A program made the position numbers and the translations under genes. A stretch of DNA of 64,000 nt from Candidatus Zixiibacteriota bacterium (lineage in GTDB: Bacteria > Zixibacteria > MSB-5A5 > GN15 > FEB-12). The number at the start of each line of letters is the position of its first letter. Positions within the stretch are counted from its first letter, which is position 1. The DNA is taken from assembly GCA_017999435.1 (NCBI GenBank), contig JAGNLV010000003.1, forward strand, positions 248,001 through 312,000. The letters run 5' to 3'. The notes beneath the pieces were generated by a model. That model saw only the letters and a list, made by a program, of their open reading frames with translations. It was not told the origin of the DNA and searched no databases. This document shows, piece by piece, positions 26,385-34,467 of this stretch.

Positions 26385-26576
26385 ATGAAGGTACGCGTGG
26401 ACCACGAACTGTGCAGCGGCGACGGCATCTGCGAGGAGCTCTGCCCGGCCGTGTTCAAGATGAATGAGAACGATCAGGCCGATGTGATCGTTGACGAAGT
26501 TCCTCCGGAAGAAGCGGATGCCGTTCGGGAAGCCGCCGAGAGCTGCCCTGAGGAATGCATCCACATTGAAGAGTGA
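26385..26576 (+). CDS. Single-cluster ferredoxin with Asp-ligand motif
   Basis: A 63-residue electron carrier. The cluster motif is C10-S-G-D13-G-I-C16-E-E-L-C20-P with C54-P near the C-terminus; C58 is extra. The C-x-x-D-x-x-C pattern matches Pyrococcus furiosus-type ferredoxins, where Asp replaces one Cys ligand of a [4Fe-4S] cluster and a [3Fe-4S] form is easily made; C20 would then be free or disulfide-bonded. Very acidic C-terminal half. A strong AGGAGG lies 7 nt before the ATG, and the promoter is near consensus, so expression is probably high. No redox partner is adjacent. Confidence 0.93.
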   Translation: MKVRVDHELCSGDGICEELCPAVFKMNENDQADVIVDEVPPEEADAVREAAESCPEECIHIEE

Positions 26577-26709
26577 GCGCTGACTTCCCGCCCGGCGGGA
26601 ACGACAGATATGCCTGGAGCGCGGCCGCGTGCGACCGCGCTCTTTTCTTCTTCCCCTTCGACCGGGATCAAGGAGCTCCGACCCGGCCGCAGCGCAGCGC
26701 ACTGCCCGT

Positions 26710-27735
26710 ATGAACATCCTCATCATCGGCGGCACCCGCTTCATGGGACCCGTCGTCGCCGCCCAACTCCTGGCGGACGGGCACCGTGTGACCGTGTTTC
26801 ATCGCGGCGAGACCGAACAGGATGTGCCCGCGGGCGTTCACCATATTCACGGCGACCGCGGCCGTCTCGCCGACTACCGCCGCCAGTGGGAGCGGCTGCG
26901 GCCGGATGTCGTGCTCGACATGATGGCCCTGACCGGACCGCAGGCCGGGGAACTCGTGGCCGCGATGTCCGGCCTCGCGGGGCGGCTGGTGGCGGCGAGC
27001 AGTTGCGATGTGTACAGGAATTTCGGCCTGATCCTGCGCCGGGAAACCGGCCGCGCGACTTCCGGCCGCCTCACCGAGGACTCCCCGCTGCGGGACCATG
27101 AGTATCCCTACCGGCAGGACGCCCAGGGACCGGCGGATCCCTTCTACGACTACGACAAGATCCATGTGGAGAGGGAGATTCAGCGCGGGCCGCTGCCCGC
27201 ATGCGCGATCCGCCTGCCCATGGTCTACGGGCCGAACGATCCCAAACACCGGCTCTACAGCTACGCCAGGCGCATGAGCGACCGGCGCCCCGCCCTCCTG
27301 CTGGATACGGTGCGCGCCGACTGGCGCGGAATCCGCGGCTACCGCGACAATTGCGCCCACGCCCTCTGTCTCGCCGTCGCGCGGGGAGCGGGTCGCCACC
27401 GGGTCTACAATGTTGGGGAGGCGGAGGCGCTGACCGAGGCGGCGTGGATCAGGGCGATCGGCGCGGCCCTCGGGTGGGAGGGGGATATTGTCACCGTGGC
27501 CGACCGCGATCTGCCGGACTATCTCCGGACCCCCCTCGACTGGAGGCCACAGCTCGACGTCGATTCCTCGCGCATTCGCAACGAACTGGGGTACGGAGAA
27601 ATCGTCGATCTCCAACCGGGGCTGGCCCGCACGCTCGAATGGGAGCTGGCCCATCCGCCGGACCACCCGGCCGACCGCTTCGACTACGCGCAGGAGGACG
27701 CCATCCTTCGGCGGAGCCGCCCCTCGCCCTCCTGA
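26710..27735 (+). CDS. NAD-dependent epimerase/dehydratase (extended SDR)
   Basis: 341 residues. N-terminal Rossmann motif ILIIGGTRFMGPVVAAQLL (G-G-x-x-F-x-G variant), NAD-contact GDRGRL, a substrate region with YDYDKIHVER (catalytic Y-x-x-x-K style) and RLPMVYGPNDP. A sugar-nucleotide substrate is likely but unspecified; the GGTRF type is seen in atypical SDRs including CSP41-like proteins. ATG at 26710 sits right at the Rossmann start; the in-frame part upstream is not conserved-looking. A glycosyltransferase gene follows after 56 nt, so both may serve glycan synthesis. Confidence 0.82.
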   Translation: MNILIIGGTRFMGPVVAAQLLADGHRVTVFHRGETEQDVPAGVHHIHGDRGRLADYRRQWERLRPDVVLDMMALTGPQAGELVAAMSGLAGRLVAASSCDVYRNFGLILRRETGRATSGRLTEDSPLRDHEYPYRQDAQGPADPFYDYDKIHVEREIQRGPLPACAIRLPMVYGPNDPKHRLYSYARRMSDRRPALLLDTVRADWRGIRGYRDNCAHALCLAVARGAGRHRVYNVGEAEALTEAAWIRAIGAALGWEGDIVTVADRDLPDYLRTPLDWRPQLDVDSSRIRNELGYGEIVDLQPGLARTLEWELAHPPDHPADRFDYAQEDAILRRSRPSPS

Positions 27736-27791
27736 GCGGGTCGGGCGACAAAGAGCTTGGCCGCGGCGGCGGCCCCCCGATATATTGGCGC

Positions 27792-28946
27792 ATGGCGGCC
27801 GACGAGACCTTCCCGATCGCTTCGTACTGCTCCTCGCAGGCCTGGGGCGGGCTCGAGATGAACGTCCTGCGCTTTCTCCACTGGATGCGAGGGCGGGGCT
27901 GGCCGGCGGTCCTCTTCGCCCGGCCGGGCAGTCCGCTGCTAACCTGGGCCGCGGCATGGGGCCTGCCCGCCCGGGCGCTCCAATCGCGCTCGAAAGCCTC
28001 CGACCTGCTGGGGGCCCGGACCCTGGCCCGCATGGCCGCCGCCGACAGCGCGCGCGTGCTCATCCTGCACCAGTCGCGCGATCTGCTGATGGCGGTCCTC
28101 ACCAAGATCCACACCGGCAACCGGCTGAAAGTCGTCTACCAACAGCACATGCACATCGCGGGAGACAAGCGCGACCTGCTCCACGCCTGGCAGTATCGCC
28201 GGCTCGATGCTTTCGTCGCGCCCGCTCCGTCGCTGGCCCGGCAAGTGGCGGAGCGCACCCCCATCCGCCCCGAACGCCTCCATGTCATCCCCCTGGGCCT
28301 CGAGGCCGACCGTTTTCTCCGGAAGCCCCCCCGCTCGCAGGCCCGCCGGCAGCTCGGGCTGCCGCTCGACGTTCCGCTGGCGGGGATCATCGGGCGGCTC
28401 GATCCGAAGAAGGGGCAGCACGTTGCGATCAAAGCGCTGCGGCGCGTACATGAAACCGGCCGCCCGCTGCACTTGCTGGTCGTCGGTGCACCGACACGCG
28501 GCGAACACGCCGACTACGAGGCGCACCTCCATCGCCTGGCCGATGACCTCGGCCTCGCGCCGTTCGTTCATTTCCGCTCCCACCTCGATGAGCCGGCGAC
28601 GGCCTACGCCGCCATGGATATCTTCATCCTCGCCTCGCAATCGGAAACCTACGGCATGGTGACGATTGAGGCGATGGCGTCGGAGCTGGCGGTGGCGGGC
28701 ACCGACGCGGGGGGGACGGTCGACCTGATTGCCCACGAGCGCAACGGCCTGCGCTTTCCGCCGGGGGACGAGTCCGCCTGCGCGGCCGCGGTCATTCGCT
28801 TTCTGGCCGACCCGCACTTTGCGGGGCGGATGGCCGCTCAGGCGCGGCGCGACGTCCTGGCGAATTTCACGCACGACCGGCAGTGCGCGCAGTGGGAGAC
28901 GCTCCTGCGCGGTCTCGCGGGCGCGGCCCCGGCCGGATCCAAATAG
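27792..28946 (+). CDS. Glycosyltransferase family 4 protein
   Basis: GT-B fold sugar transferase of 384 residues. An acceptor-side N-terminal domain (SSQAWGGLEMNVLRFLHWMR) is followed by the family linker HVIPLGLEADRF, GIIGRLDPKKGQHVAIKAL and the donor site SQSETYGMVTIEAMASEL with E-x7-E. ATG at 27792 is the first sensible start; upstream in this frame is a shadow of the epimerase gene. A perfect 13-bp hairpin follows the stop immediately. Confidence 0.88.
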   Translation: MAADETFPIASYCSSQAWGGLEMNVLRFLHWMRGRGWPAVLFARPGSPLLTWAAAWGLPARALQSRSKASDLLGARTLARMAAADSARVLILHQSRDLLMAVLTKIHTGNRLKVVYQQHMHIAGDKRDLLHAWQYRRLDAFVAPAPSLARQVAERTPIRPERLHVIPLGLEADRFLRKPPRSQARRQLGLPLDVPLAGIIGRLDPKKGQHVAIKALRRVHETGRPLHLLVVGAPTRGEHADYEAHLHRLADDLGLAPFVHFRSHLDEPATAYAAMDIFILASQSETYGMVTIEAMASELAVAGTDAGGTVDLIAHERNGLRFPPGDESACAAAVIRFLADPHFAGRMAAQARRDVLANFTHDRQCAQWETLLRGLAGAAPAGSK

Positions 28947-28977
28947 CAGGGGCAGGAGCGTACTGCTCCTGCCCCTG
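28947..28977. terminator. Hairpin between convergent genes
   Basis: A 13-bp perfect stem, CAGGGGCAGGAGC (28947-28959) and GCTCCTGCCCCTG (28965-28977), loop GTACT. It starts one base after the glycosyltransferase stop and lies between two convergent genes (the subtilisin ends at 29035). It can serve both strands, although neither side has a T-run. Confidence 0.7.
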
Positions 28978-29034
28978 GCCACGGGTGGCTTGTTCGCCCG
29001 CCCGCCGGCGGCCGGCGTGCGGCTTCTCCCGCTG

Positions 29035-32000
29035 CTATTTCAACAGCAGCATCTTCTTTGTCTCAACAAAGCCCTCGGCCGTCAGACGGTAGAAATACAT
29101 GCCCGAGGACACCCGCGAGGCATCCCAGGTCACCGTGTGTATTCCCGCGCCGAAGCTTGCATCGGCGAGCACCGCCACGCGCTGCCCGACCACGTTGAAC
29201 ACTTCGAGAGTCGCGTGTTGCGGGGTCGGCAGCGAGAAGCTGATCTCGGTCGCCGGGTTGAGCGGGTTCGGGTAGTTCTGGGCGAGGTCGAAGCCCGCCG
29301 GGGCGGTCCGGGCCAGCGGGCCAAGGTCCTCGCCGTACACCCAGCCGCTCTCGCAGGCCCGGGTCACGGCGTTGGCGGCGGCCTGGTAGGCGAGGCTCGC
29401 GTGCGCGACGTTGGTCACGGTGAAACACCACTCGCCGCTCGGCTTCTTGACACCGCTCGACCGCAGCGTCACCGTGCCGTCGCCCGCCGTCACGCCGCTC
29501 GTGCTGCCGGAGGTGGCGCCGTCGTACGCGGCGGAGACGGTCGCGCCGCCCACGGGCGATCCGTTCTGGTCGACGATCGTGACGACGCACCCCCCGAAGT
29601 AGTTCGCGCCGACCTTCGCGCGCGTCACGGCCATGCCGCCGACGTGCATCGCGGCATTCGGGTCCGTGACTGTAATGTAGTCGGTCTTGGTCTCAGCGTC
29701 CGACCCGTAGGCGTTCGACACCGTGAGCGTGACCGTGTACGTGCCCACGGCGCTGTACGCGTGGCTCGGGTTCTGCGCGGCCGAGGCGTCGCCGTCGCCG
29801 AAAGTCCAGCTCCACGCGGTCGGGCCGCCCGTCGACAGGTCGGAGAACTGCACCGTCAGCGGCGCGGCCCCCGAGGCGGGAATGCCCGCGAACTGCGCAT
29901 TCGGCGCGGTCGGACCGGCGGTGTACTCGATGTACATCTGGTCGATGGCGACCTGATCCAGCGACGTCTTTCCCCAGTTGCGGTCGGTATCGACGGCGCG
30001 GATGTACACGGTGCCGGTGATTCCGGCGGGCAGGGCCGCGGAATACGCCTGCTCGGCCGCACTGGCCACCGTCACCAGCGTCGTGTACGCCGCGTTGTCC
30101 GTCGAGTAGGCGAAAGCGATGTTGTCGTTGTCGCTGTTGGCCGGGCGAGACGCCTCCACGACGAACATCATGGCGGCGCCGCCGCTGCCGACGTCGATCG
30201 TCCACTTGTGCTCGAGGTAGCTGTAGGTCTTGACCGGGTGCCCGGTGTACAGCACCTCCGTGATTGTCTGGCTGACATTGTCGCTCGCCGCCAGGCGGGC
30301 GAATGTGCCGGTCACCGTCCCCGCCGCCGGCAGATCAGCCGATGGATACGCCCGCGTCGCCTGCGGCAGCTCGCTCACCGAGATGTATCCAAGCTTGGTT
30401 TCCGTGTCCGAGCCGTACGCGTTGGTCGCGGTCAGGGACACCGTGTAGGTTCCGGCGGCCGTATACGTGTGGCTCGGGTTCTGCGCGGTCGAGGCGCCGC
30501 CGTCGCCGAAATCCCAGCTCCAGGCGGTCGGCGCGTTGGCCGACAGGTCGGTGAACTGGACAGTGAGCGGGGCCGTGCCTGAGGTCGGGCTGCCCGTGAA
30601 CTCGGCCGCGGGCGGCAGCTGCGGCGGCTCGGTGACGGTGATGTAGCCCACTTTCGTCTCGGTATCCGATCCGCACGCCCCGCTCGCAGTCAGCGCCACC
30701 GTGTAGGTCCCGGCGGCCGCGTACGAGTGGCTTGGGTTCTGCGCGGTCGACGTGCCGCCGTCACCGAAGTCCCAACTGAAGGCCGTCGCATTCGTCGACT
30801 GACTGGTGAAAGTCACCGTGAGCGGCGCCTGGCCCGAGGTCGGGCTGCCGACGAATGCCGCCGAGGGCAGCGAATTGACGGTGATGTACGCCGCTTTAGC
30901 CGCCTGGGCGTTGCAGCCCTGGTTGCTGCTGGTGATGGTCAGCGTGACCGTGTAGGTCCCCGCCGCGTAGTAGGTGTGGCCGGGGTTCGAGGCGGTCGAC
31001 GTGCCGCCATCGCCGAACGTCCACGCCCAACCGTCAATCCCCGTGCCGGTCGACAGATCGGTGAAATTTACGGTGAGCGGGAGGCATCCGGAGACGGGCG
31101 TGCCGCTGAAATCGGCGGCCAGGTCGCAGCCGCCGCCGGCCGCATCGAGACACTTGCGGGCGTCGATGATCCCCGCTCCGAGGTCGCGCGATCCGCCGTA
31201 GGGGTTGGTGTTGGCAGGATCGGTGATGAGGGCGATCTTTTGCGCGGCGCTCAGCCCCGGATTGAACGACTCCAGCAGCGCGACCACGCCTGCCGCGTGC
31301 GGGCAGGCCATCGAGGTGCCGTCCATGGTCGCAATGTAGTCAACGCCGGGATCGGCCGGATCGGTAATCGTGCTGAGCACGCTCACCCCCGGCGCGGCGA
31401 TGTCCACCCACGAGCCGTAGTTGGTGAAACTGGCGTTGTTGCCGCTCTGATCGGTGGCCGCCACATCAAGGCAGTCGCCGCGGCCGCCGAGGTAGCTCGG
31501 CGTGCTCGAACTGGAGTTGCCGGCCGCCACGCAGATGACGACGTCCTGGGCGATGAGGAAATCGGCCGCCGCGCCCAGCCCGCCGCTGTTGGAGCTGCCG
31601 AAGGAGCAGTTGATGGCGGCGACATTCCAGCCGGCCAGCTTCAGGTTGGCCATGTAGTACATGGCCTCGGCGACATAATCCATGATCACGACGCCGGTCG
31701 GTCCGTAGATCCAGTAGTCGAGCACGTAACCGATCCGGCACGGCACCACTTTCACCCCGGTGCCGCCGCCGGCGAAGGTGCCTTCACCGTAGCCGCCGGC
31801 GACCCCCGCCACGGCGTAGCCGTTGTTGGTAATCGCCGCGATCGTCCCGGCCGTGTGCGTCCCGTGGCCGTTGCCGTCGGAGGGATCGTTGTCGGCGCCG
31901 CCGCAGTCGATATCGATGCAGGGGTAGGAATACCAGTCGGTGCGGTCGACGAAATCCCAGCCGATGAGATCATCGGTGTAGCCGTTGCCGTCGTCGTCGA

Positions 32001-32697
32001 TTCCGTTGCCGGGCACCTCGTAGGCGTTGACCCAGATGTTCCCGTTGGTGCTCGCGTCATTCGGTCCCGGCGGGTTGCTCCCCCCGAGATCGCCGTGATT
32101 GTACATGGTGCCGATATCGAGATCCCCGACGATCACGGCCGGGTCGCCCGTCTCGCTGTCCCAGGCGGTGTGGGCACGGATCCCGTAAGAGTCCCAATAA
32201 TGCCACTGGTCATAGGGGTATTCCGGCGGCGGGTTGTCGTAGTAAGGGTCGTTCGGGAGGGCGAAGAGGGTGTGGATGCCGATCGGTTCGACGTGGTCGA
32301 CATCCGGCAGGGCGCCGTAGGCGGCCATGGCCTCGTCGAGCGATCCGGTCCCGATCGTGACTTTGTAGTGCCGCGCGAGCCGGCCGGCGTCCCCCGCGGC
32401 CCGCGTCTGCCGGTCGGCGCCGGGGAATTGCGGCCGCAAGGCTTTCACCTGGAACCGCCCCTGCAGGTCCGCAAAACCGGGCAGGGCGGCGAGCGCCGTC
32501 GGCGCCCGCAGATCCTTGGCGTGGTCGACCGCCACCCCTTCTTTCAGGACCACGATGAATCGATCGGGCACATGACCCAGAAAACTCGGGAGCCCCTGCG
32601 TCACACTGGGGTTCTCCACGTGTCGCGGGGTTTCGGCAGAGATTCCTCCCGCGGCGGCCAGGGCGAGAAGCAGCCCGGCCGTTGCCAGCGTTCTCAT
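29035..32697 (-). CDS. Secreted subtilisin-family (S8) serine peptidase with PKD domains and sorting tail
   Basis: Signal peptide (1-21), inhibitor-like propeptide (about 45-145), and an S8 catalytic domain (about 165-500) with Asp194 (in GDLDIG), His278 (GNGHGTHTAG), oxyanion Asn394 (AAGN) and Ser462 (GTSMACPHAAG). The Asp motif reads D-I-G instead of the usual D-T/S-G. Calcium-binding-like loops such as NGIDDDGNGYTDD precede the His. Then three PKD domains (SWDFGDGGTSTAQNPSH-type), an interposed beta-sandwich region, a fourth PKD, an Ig-like module, and a type IX-like tail (NYPNPLNPATEISFSLP ... SGMYFYRLTAEG ... KKMLLLK). Length is 1220 residues; AGGAGG precedes the ATG by 5 nt. Confidence 0.92.
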   Translation of the reverse strand: MRTLATAGLLLALAAAGGISAETPRHVENPSVTQGLPSFLGHVPDRFIVVLKEGVAVDHAKDLRAPTALAALPGFADLQGRFQVKALRPQFPGADRQTRAAGDAGRLARHYKVTIGTGSLDEAMAAYGALPDVDHVEPIGIHTLFALPNDPYYDNPPPEYPYDQWHYWDSYGIRAHTAWDSETGDPAVIVGDLDIGTMYNHGDLGGSNPPGPNDASTNGNIWVNAYEVPGNGIDDDGNGYTDDLIGWDFVDRTDWYSYPCIDIDCGGADNDPSDGNGHGTHTAGTIAAITNNGYAVAGVAGGYGEGTFAGGGTGVKVVPCRIGYVLDYWIYGPTGVVIMDYVAEAMYYMANLKLAGWNVAAINCSFGSSNSGGLGAAADFLIAQDVVICVAAGNSSSSTPSYLGGRGDCLDVAATDQSGNNASFTNYGSWVDIAAPGVSVLSTITDPADPGVDYIATMDGTSMACPHAAGVVALLESFNPGLSAAQKIALITDPANTNPYGGSRDLGAGIIDARKCLDAAGGGCDLAADFSGTPVSGCLPLTVNFTDLSTGTGIDGWAWTFGDGGTSTASNPGHTYYAAGTYTVTLTITSSNQGCNAQAAKAAYITVNSLPSAAFVGSPTSGQAPLTVTFTSQSTNATAFSWDFGDGGTSTAQNPSHSYAAAGTYTVALTASGACGSDTETKVGYITVTEPPQLPPAAEFTGSPTSGTAPLTVQFTDLSANAPTAWSWDFGDGGASTAQNPSHTYTAAGTYTVSLTATNAYGSDTETKLGYISVSELPQATRAYPSADLPAAGTVTGTFARLAASDNVSQTITEVLYTGHPVKTYSYLEHKWTIDVGSGGAAMMFVVEASRPANSDNDNIAFAYSTDNAAYTTLVTVASAAEQAYSAALPAGITGTVYIRAVDTDRNWGKTSLDQVAIDQMYIEYTAGPTAPNAQFAGIPASGAAPLTVQFSDLSTGGPTAWSWTFGDGDASAAQNPSHAYSAVGTYTVTLTVSNAYGSDAETKTDYITVTDPNAAMHVGGMAVTRAKVGANYFGGCVVTIVDQNGSPVGGATVSAAYDGATSGSTSGVTAGDGTVTLRSSGVKKPSGEWCFTVTNVAHASLAYQAAANAVTRACESGWVYGEDLGPLARTAPAGFDLAQNYPNPLNPATEISFSLPTPQHATLEVFNVVGQRVAVLADASFGAGIHTVTWDASRVSSGMYFYRLTAEGFVETKKMLLLK

Positions 32698-32918
32698 TGT
32701 TCCTCCTGTGAGTCTTCCTGTTCTTGTCCGAATGGTGAGTTCCGTGATTCACGGTCAAAGGCTCATGACGGCAAGATTGTCTGGGTCGCATCACCTCCTC
32801 GGACGCCGGACCGGCGGATTCGTCGGGCGCTGCATCCTGCTCTTCGTATTAAATCGATGCGATACGGCCTGCTGAACGGGCTTCGTTCTCAATATACGCC
32901 GCGCGGAGGTTCCGACAA

Positions 32919-34442
32919 GTGAAAAGAGGGCGGGCGCCGGGCGGCGAAGAAACTGTTGTCCCGGCGGGCGCCATCGGCGATATTCGCCCCATGAACGTGA
33001 AGGCTCTCGACGACGCAGGTGATCGCGGCCGCTCCCGGGCCGACTGGCGCTGGGCCGTGCTGCTCCTTTTGCCCTTCGCGCCGGCGCTCCTGATCGCGGC
33101 GCACTACCGCGCGCTGGTCGCCGCCGCCTACTTCACCGCCCTCGCCGCGCTCGTGATGCTCGCTTTCCCCCGCCTCTTGTTCACCCTGTTTCTCATCTCC
33201 ATCGGGCTGTTCCTCCCCTACTACGTCACCGACACGATGGCGATCAGCCCGGCCGACCTGCTCCTGGCGCTGCTGGCGGTGATCGCTCTGCTGGACTTCC
33301 TCCTGCGCGATTCGACGGCTATCCGCCTGAGCCGGATCGACGGGCCGTTTTTGGCGCTCATCGGTGGGACCGTGATCTCCGCTTTCTTCGCCCACAACCA
33401 GGCTTATTCGATCATCCCTGTTGTTCGTATTGTGGTGGTCTACGCAGCCTACCGTCTGACTTTCAAGTTCGGCAGCGAGTTGGGGGTTCGTTGCGTGCTA
33501 AGGCGGTACGTTCTGTTCGTGGCGGCGCTCTCGCTCATCAACGCGGTGCTGTTTGTTCTCGCCGGCGGGCGCGAGCGCGTCTTCGGGCCGGCCTGGCTGG
33601 GTTACGAGCCGCTGTCGATGACGGCGCTGCCGATGGCGGTGACGTTCGCGGTGTGGGCCGAAAGGCACGCCGAGCGGCTCCGGTACATCTTCGCCGCACT
33701 CCTCATCGGCTTCGGTATGCTGGCGGCGGGATCGCGCGGGCCGATGCTCGCGGTGTTGCTGGTGGTGCCGCTCCTGATGTTTTTCGGGTGGCGCAAGGCC
33801 CGCCGCGAGCAGACCATCACAACCCGGCGCGTGCTGCGCGGGATGCTCCTCCCCCTGGTCGCCATTCTCGCCCTCGTCATCGTGCTCCAGGAACTCCTGT
33901 TCACGGGTTTGATCGATCGGATCCGGACTCTGGTCGAGTCGATCGGCGACCCGCAGGAGACCGTACTGCTCCGCGTGGTGCTGGCAAAAGCGGCAATCGG
34001 CGCGTTCCTCAGCGATCCCCTCACCGGCATCGGCATCGGCAATTTCCGGGTTGTCGATGAGGTCGTGCCGCAGATTCGCCTCGAACCGGTGTGGTTCTAT
34101 ATCCGCGGCATGTCGGCGCACAACGTCCTGCTGCACTACTTGGCGGAAACAGGCCTGCTGGGCGCCGTGCCGCTGGTTCTTCTGGCGCTCACCGGCGTGC
34201 GCACCGCGTACCGCTGTTTTCGGCGGCCGCTTGCCCACCGCCACCAGCAGGTATCGGCGGCGCTGTTTGCCGGCATGCTGGTCTTCGCGATCACGCTCCT
34301 GTATATGCGGGCGTGGACCTGGGGGCAGGAGGGCTATGTGATGGGTCTGCTTTTCGGACTCACCGCCGCCTGGGCCTGGGAGACGGAAGCTGGCCCTCCG
34401 GATACGAAAGGACCGCGCGGTTACCCGCCAGCGGAGACTTGA
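32919..34442 (+). CDS. O-antigen ligase/polymerase-like membrane protein
   Basis: Polytopic inner-membrane protein with ten or more hydrophobic segments and a Wzy_C-type pattern: AAGSRGPMLAVLLVVPLLMFF, then a periplasmic loop with LSDPLTGIGIGNFRV and MSAHNVLLHYLAETGLLGAV, as in WaaL/Wzy and teichuronopeptide-type proteins. Likely ligates or polymerises surface glycans at the periplasmic face. GTG at 32919 is used because GGAGG lies 9 nt upstream; the ATG at 32991 has no such site. The 221 nt between it and the divergent subtilisin holds their promoters. Confidence 0.82.
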   Translation: MKRGRAPGGEETVVPAGAIGDIRPMNVKALDDAGDRGRSRADWRWAVLLLLPFAPALLIAAHYRALVAAAYFTALAALVMLAFPRLLFTLFLISIGLFLPYYVTDTMAISPADLLLALLAVIALLDFLLRDSTAIRLSRIDGPFLALIGGTVISAFFAHNQAYSIIPVVRIVVVYAAYRLTFKFGSELGVRCVLRRYVLFVAALSLINAVLFVLAGGRERVFGPAWLGYEPLSMTALPMAVTFAVWAERHAERLRYIFAALLIGFGMLAAGSRGPMLAVLLVVPLLMFFGWRKARREQTITTRRVLRGMLLPLVAILALVIVLQELLFTGLIDRIRTLVESIGDPQETVLLRVVLAKAAIGAFLSDPLTGIGIGNFRVVDEVVPQIRLEPVWFYIRGMSAHNVLLHYLAETGLLGAVPLVLLALTGVRTAYRCFRRPLAHRHQQVSAALFAGMLVFAITLLYMRAWTWGQEGYVMGLLFGLTAAWAWETEAGPPDTKGPRGYPPAET

Positions 34443-34467
34443 TTGGCCTGGGGCGAGCCCCACCCCC

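Noticed and set aside
29063-29590. Small frames inside the subtilisin gene
   Set aside because: Alternate-frame shadows of the C-terminal sorting tail and Ig module.
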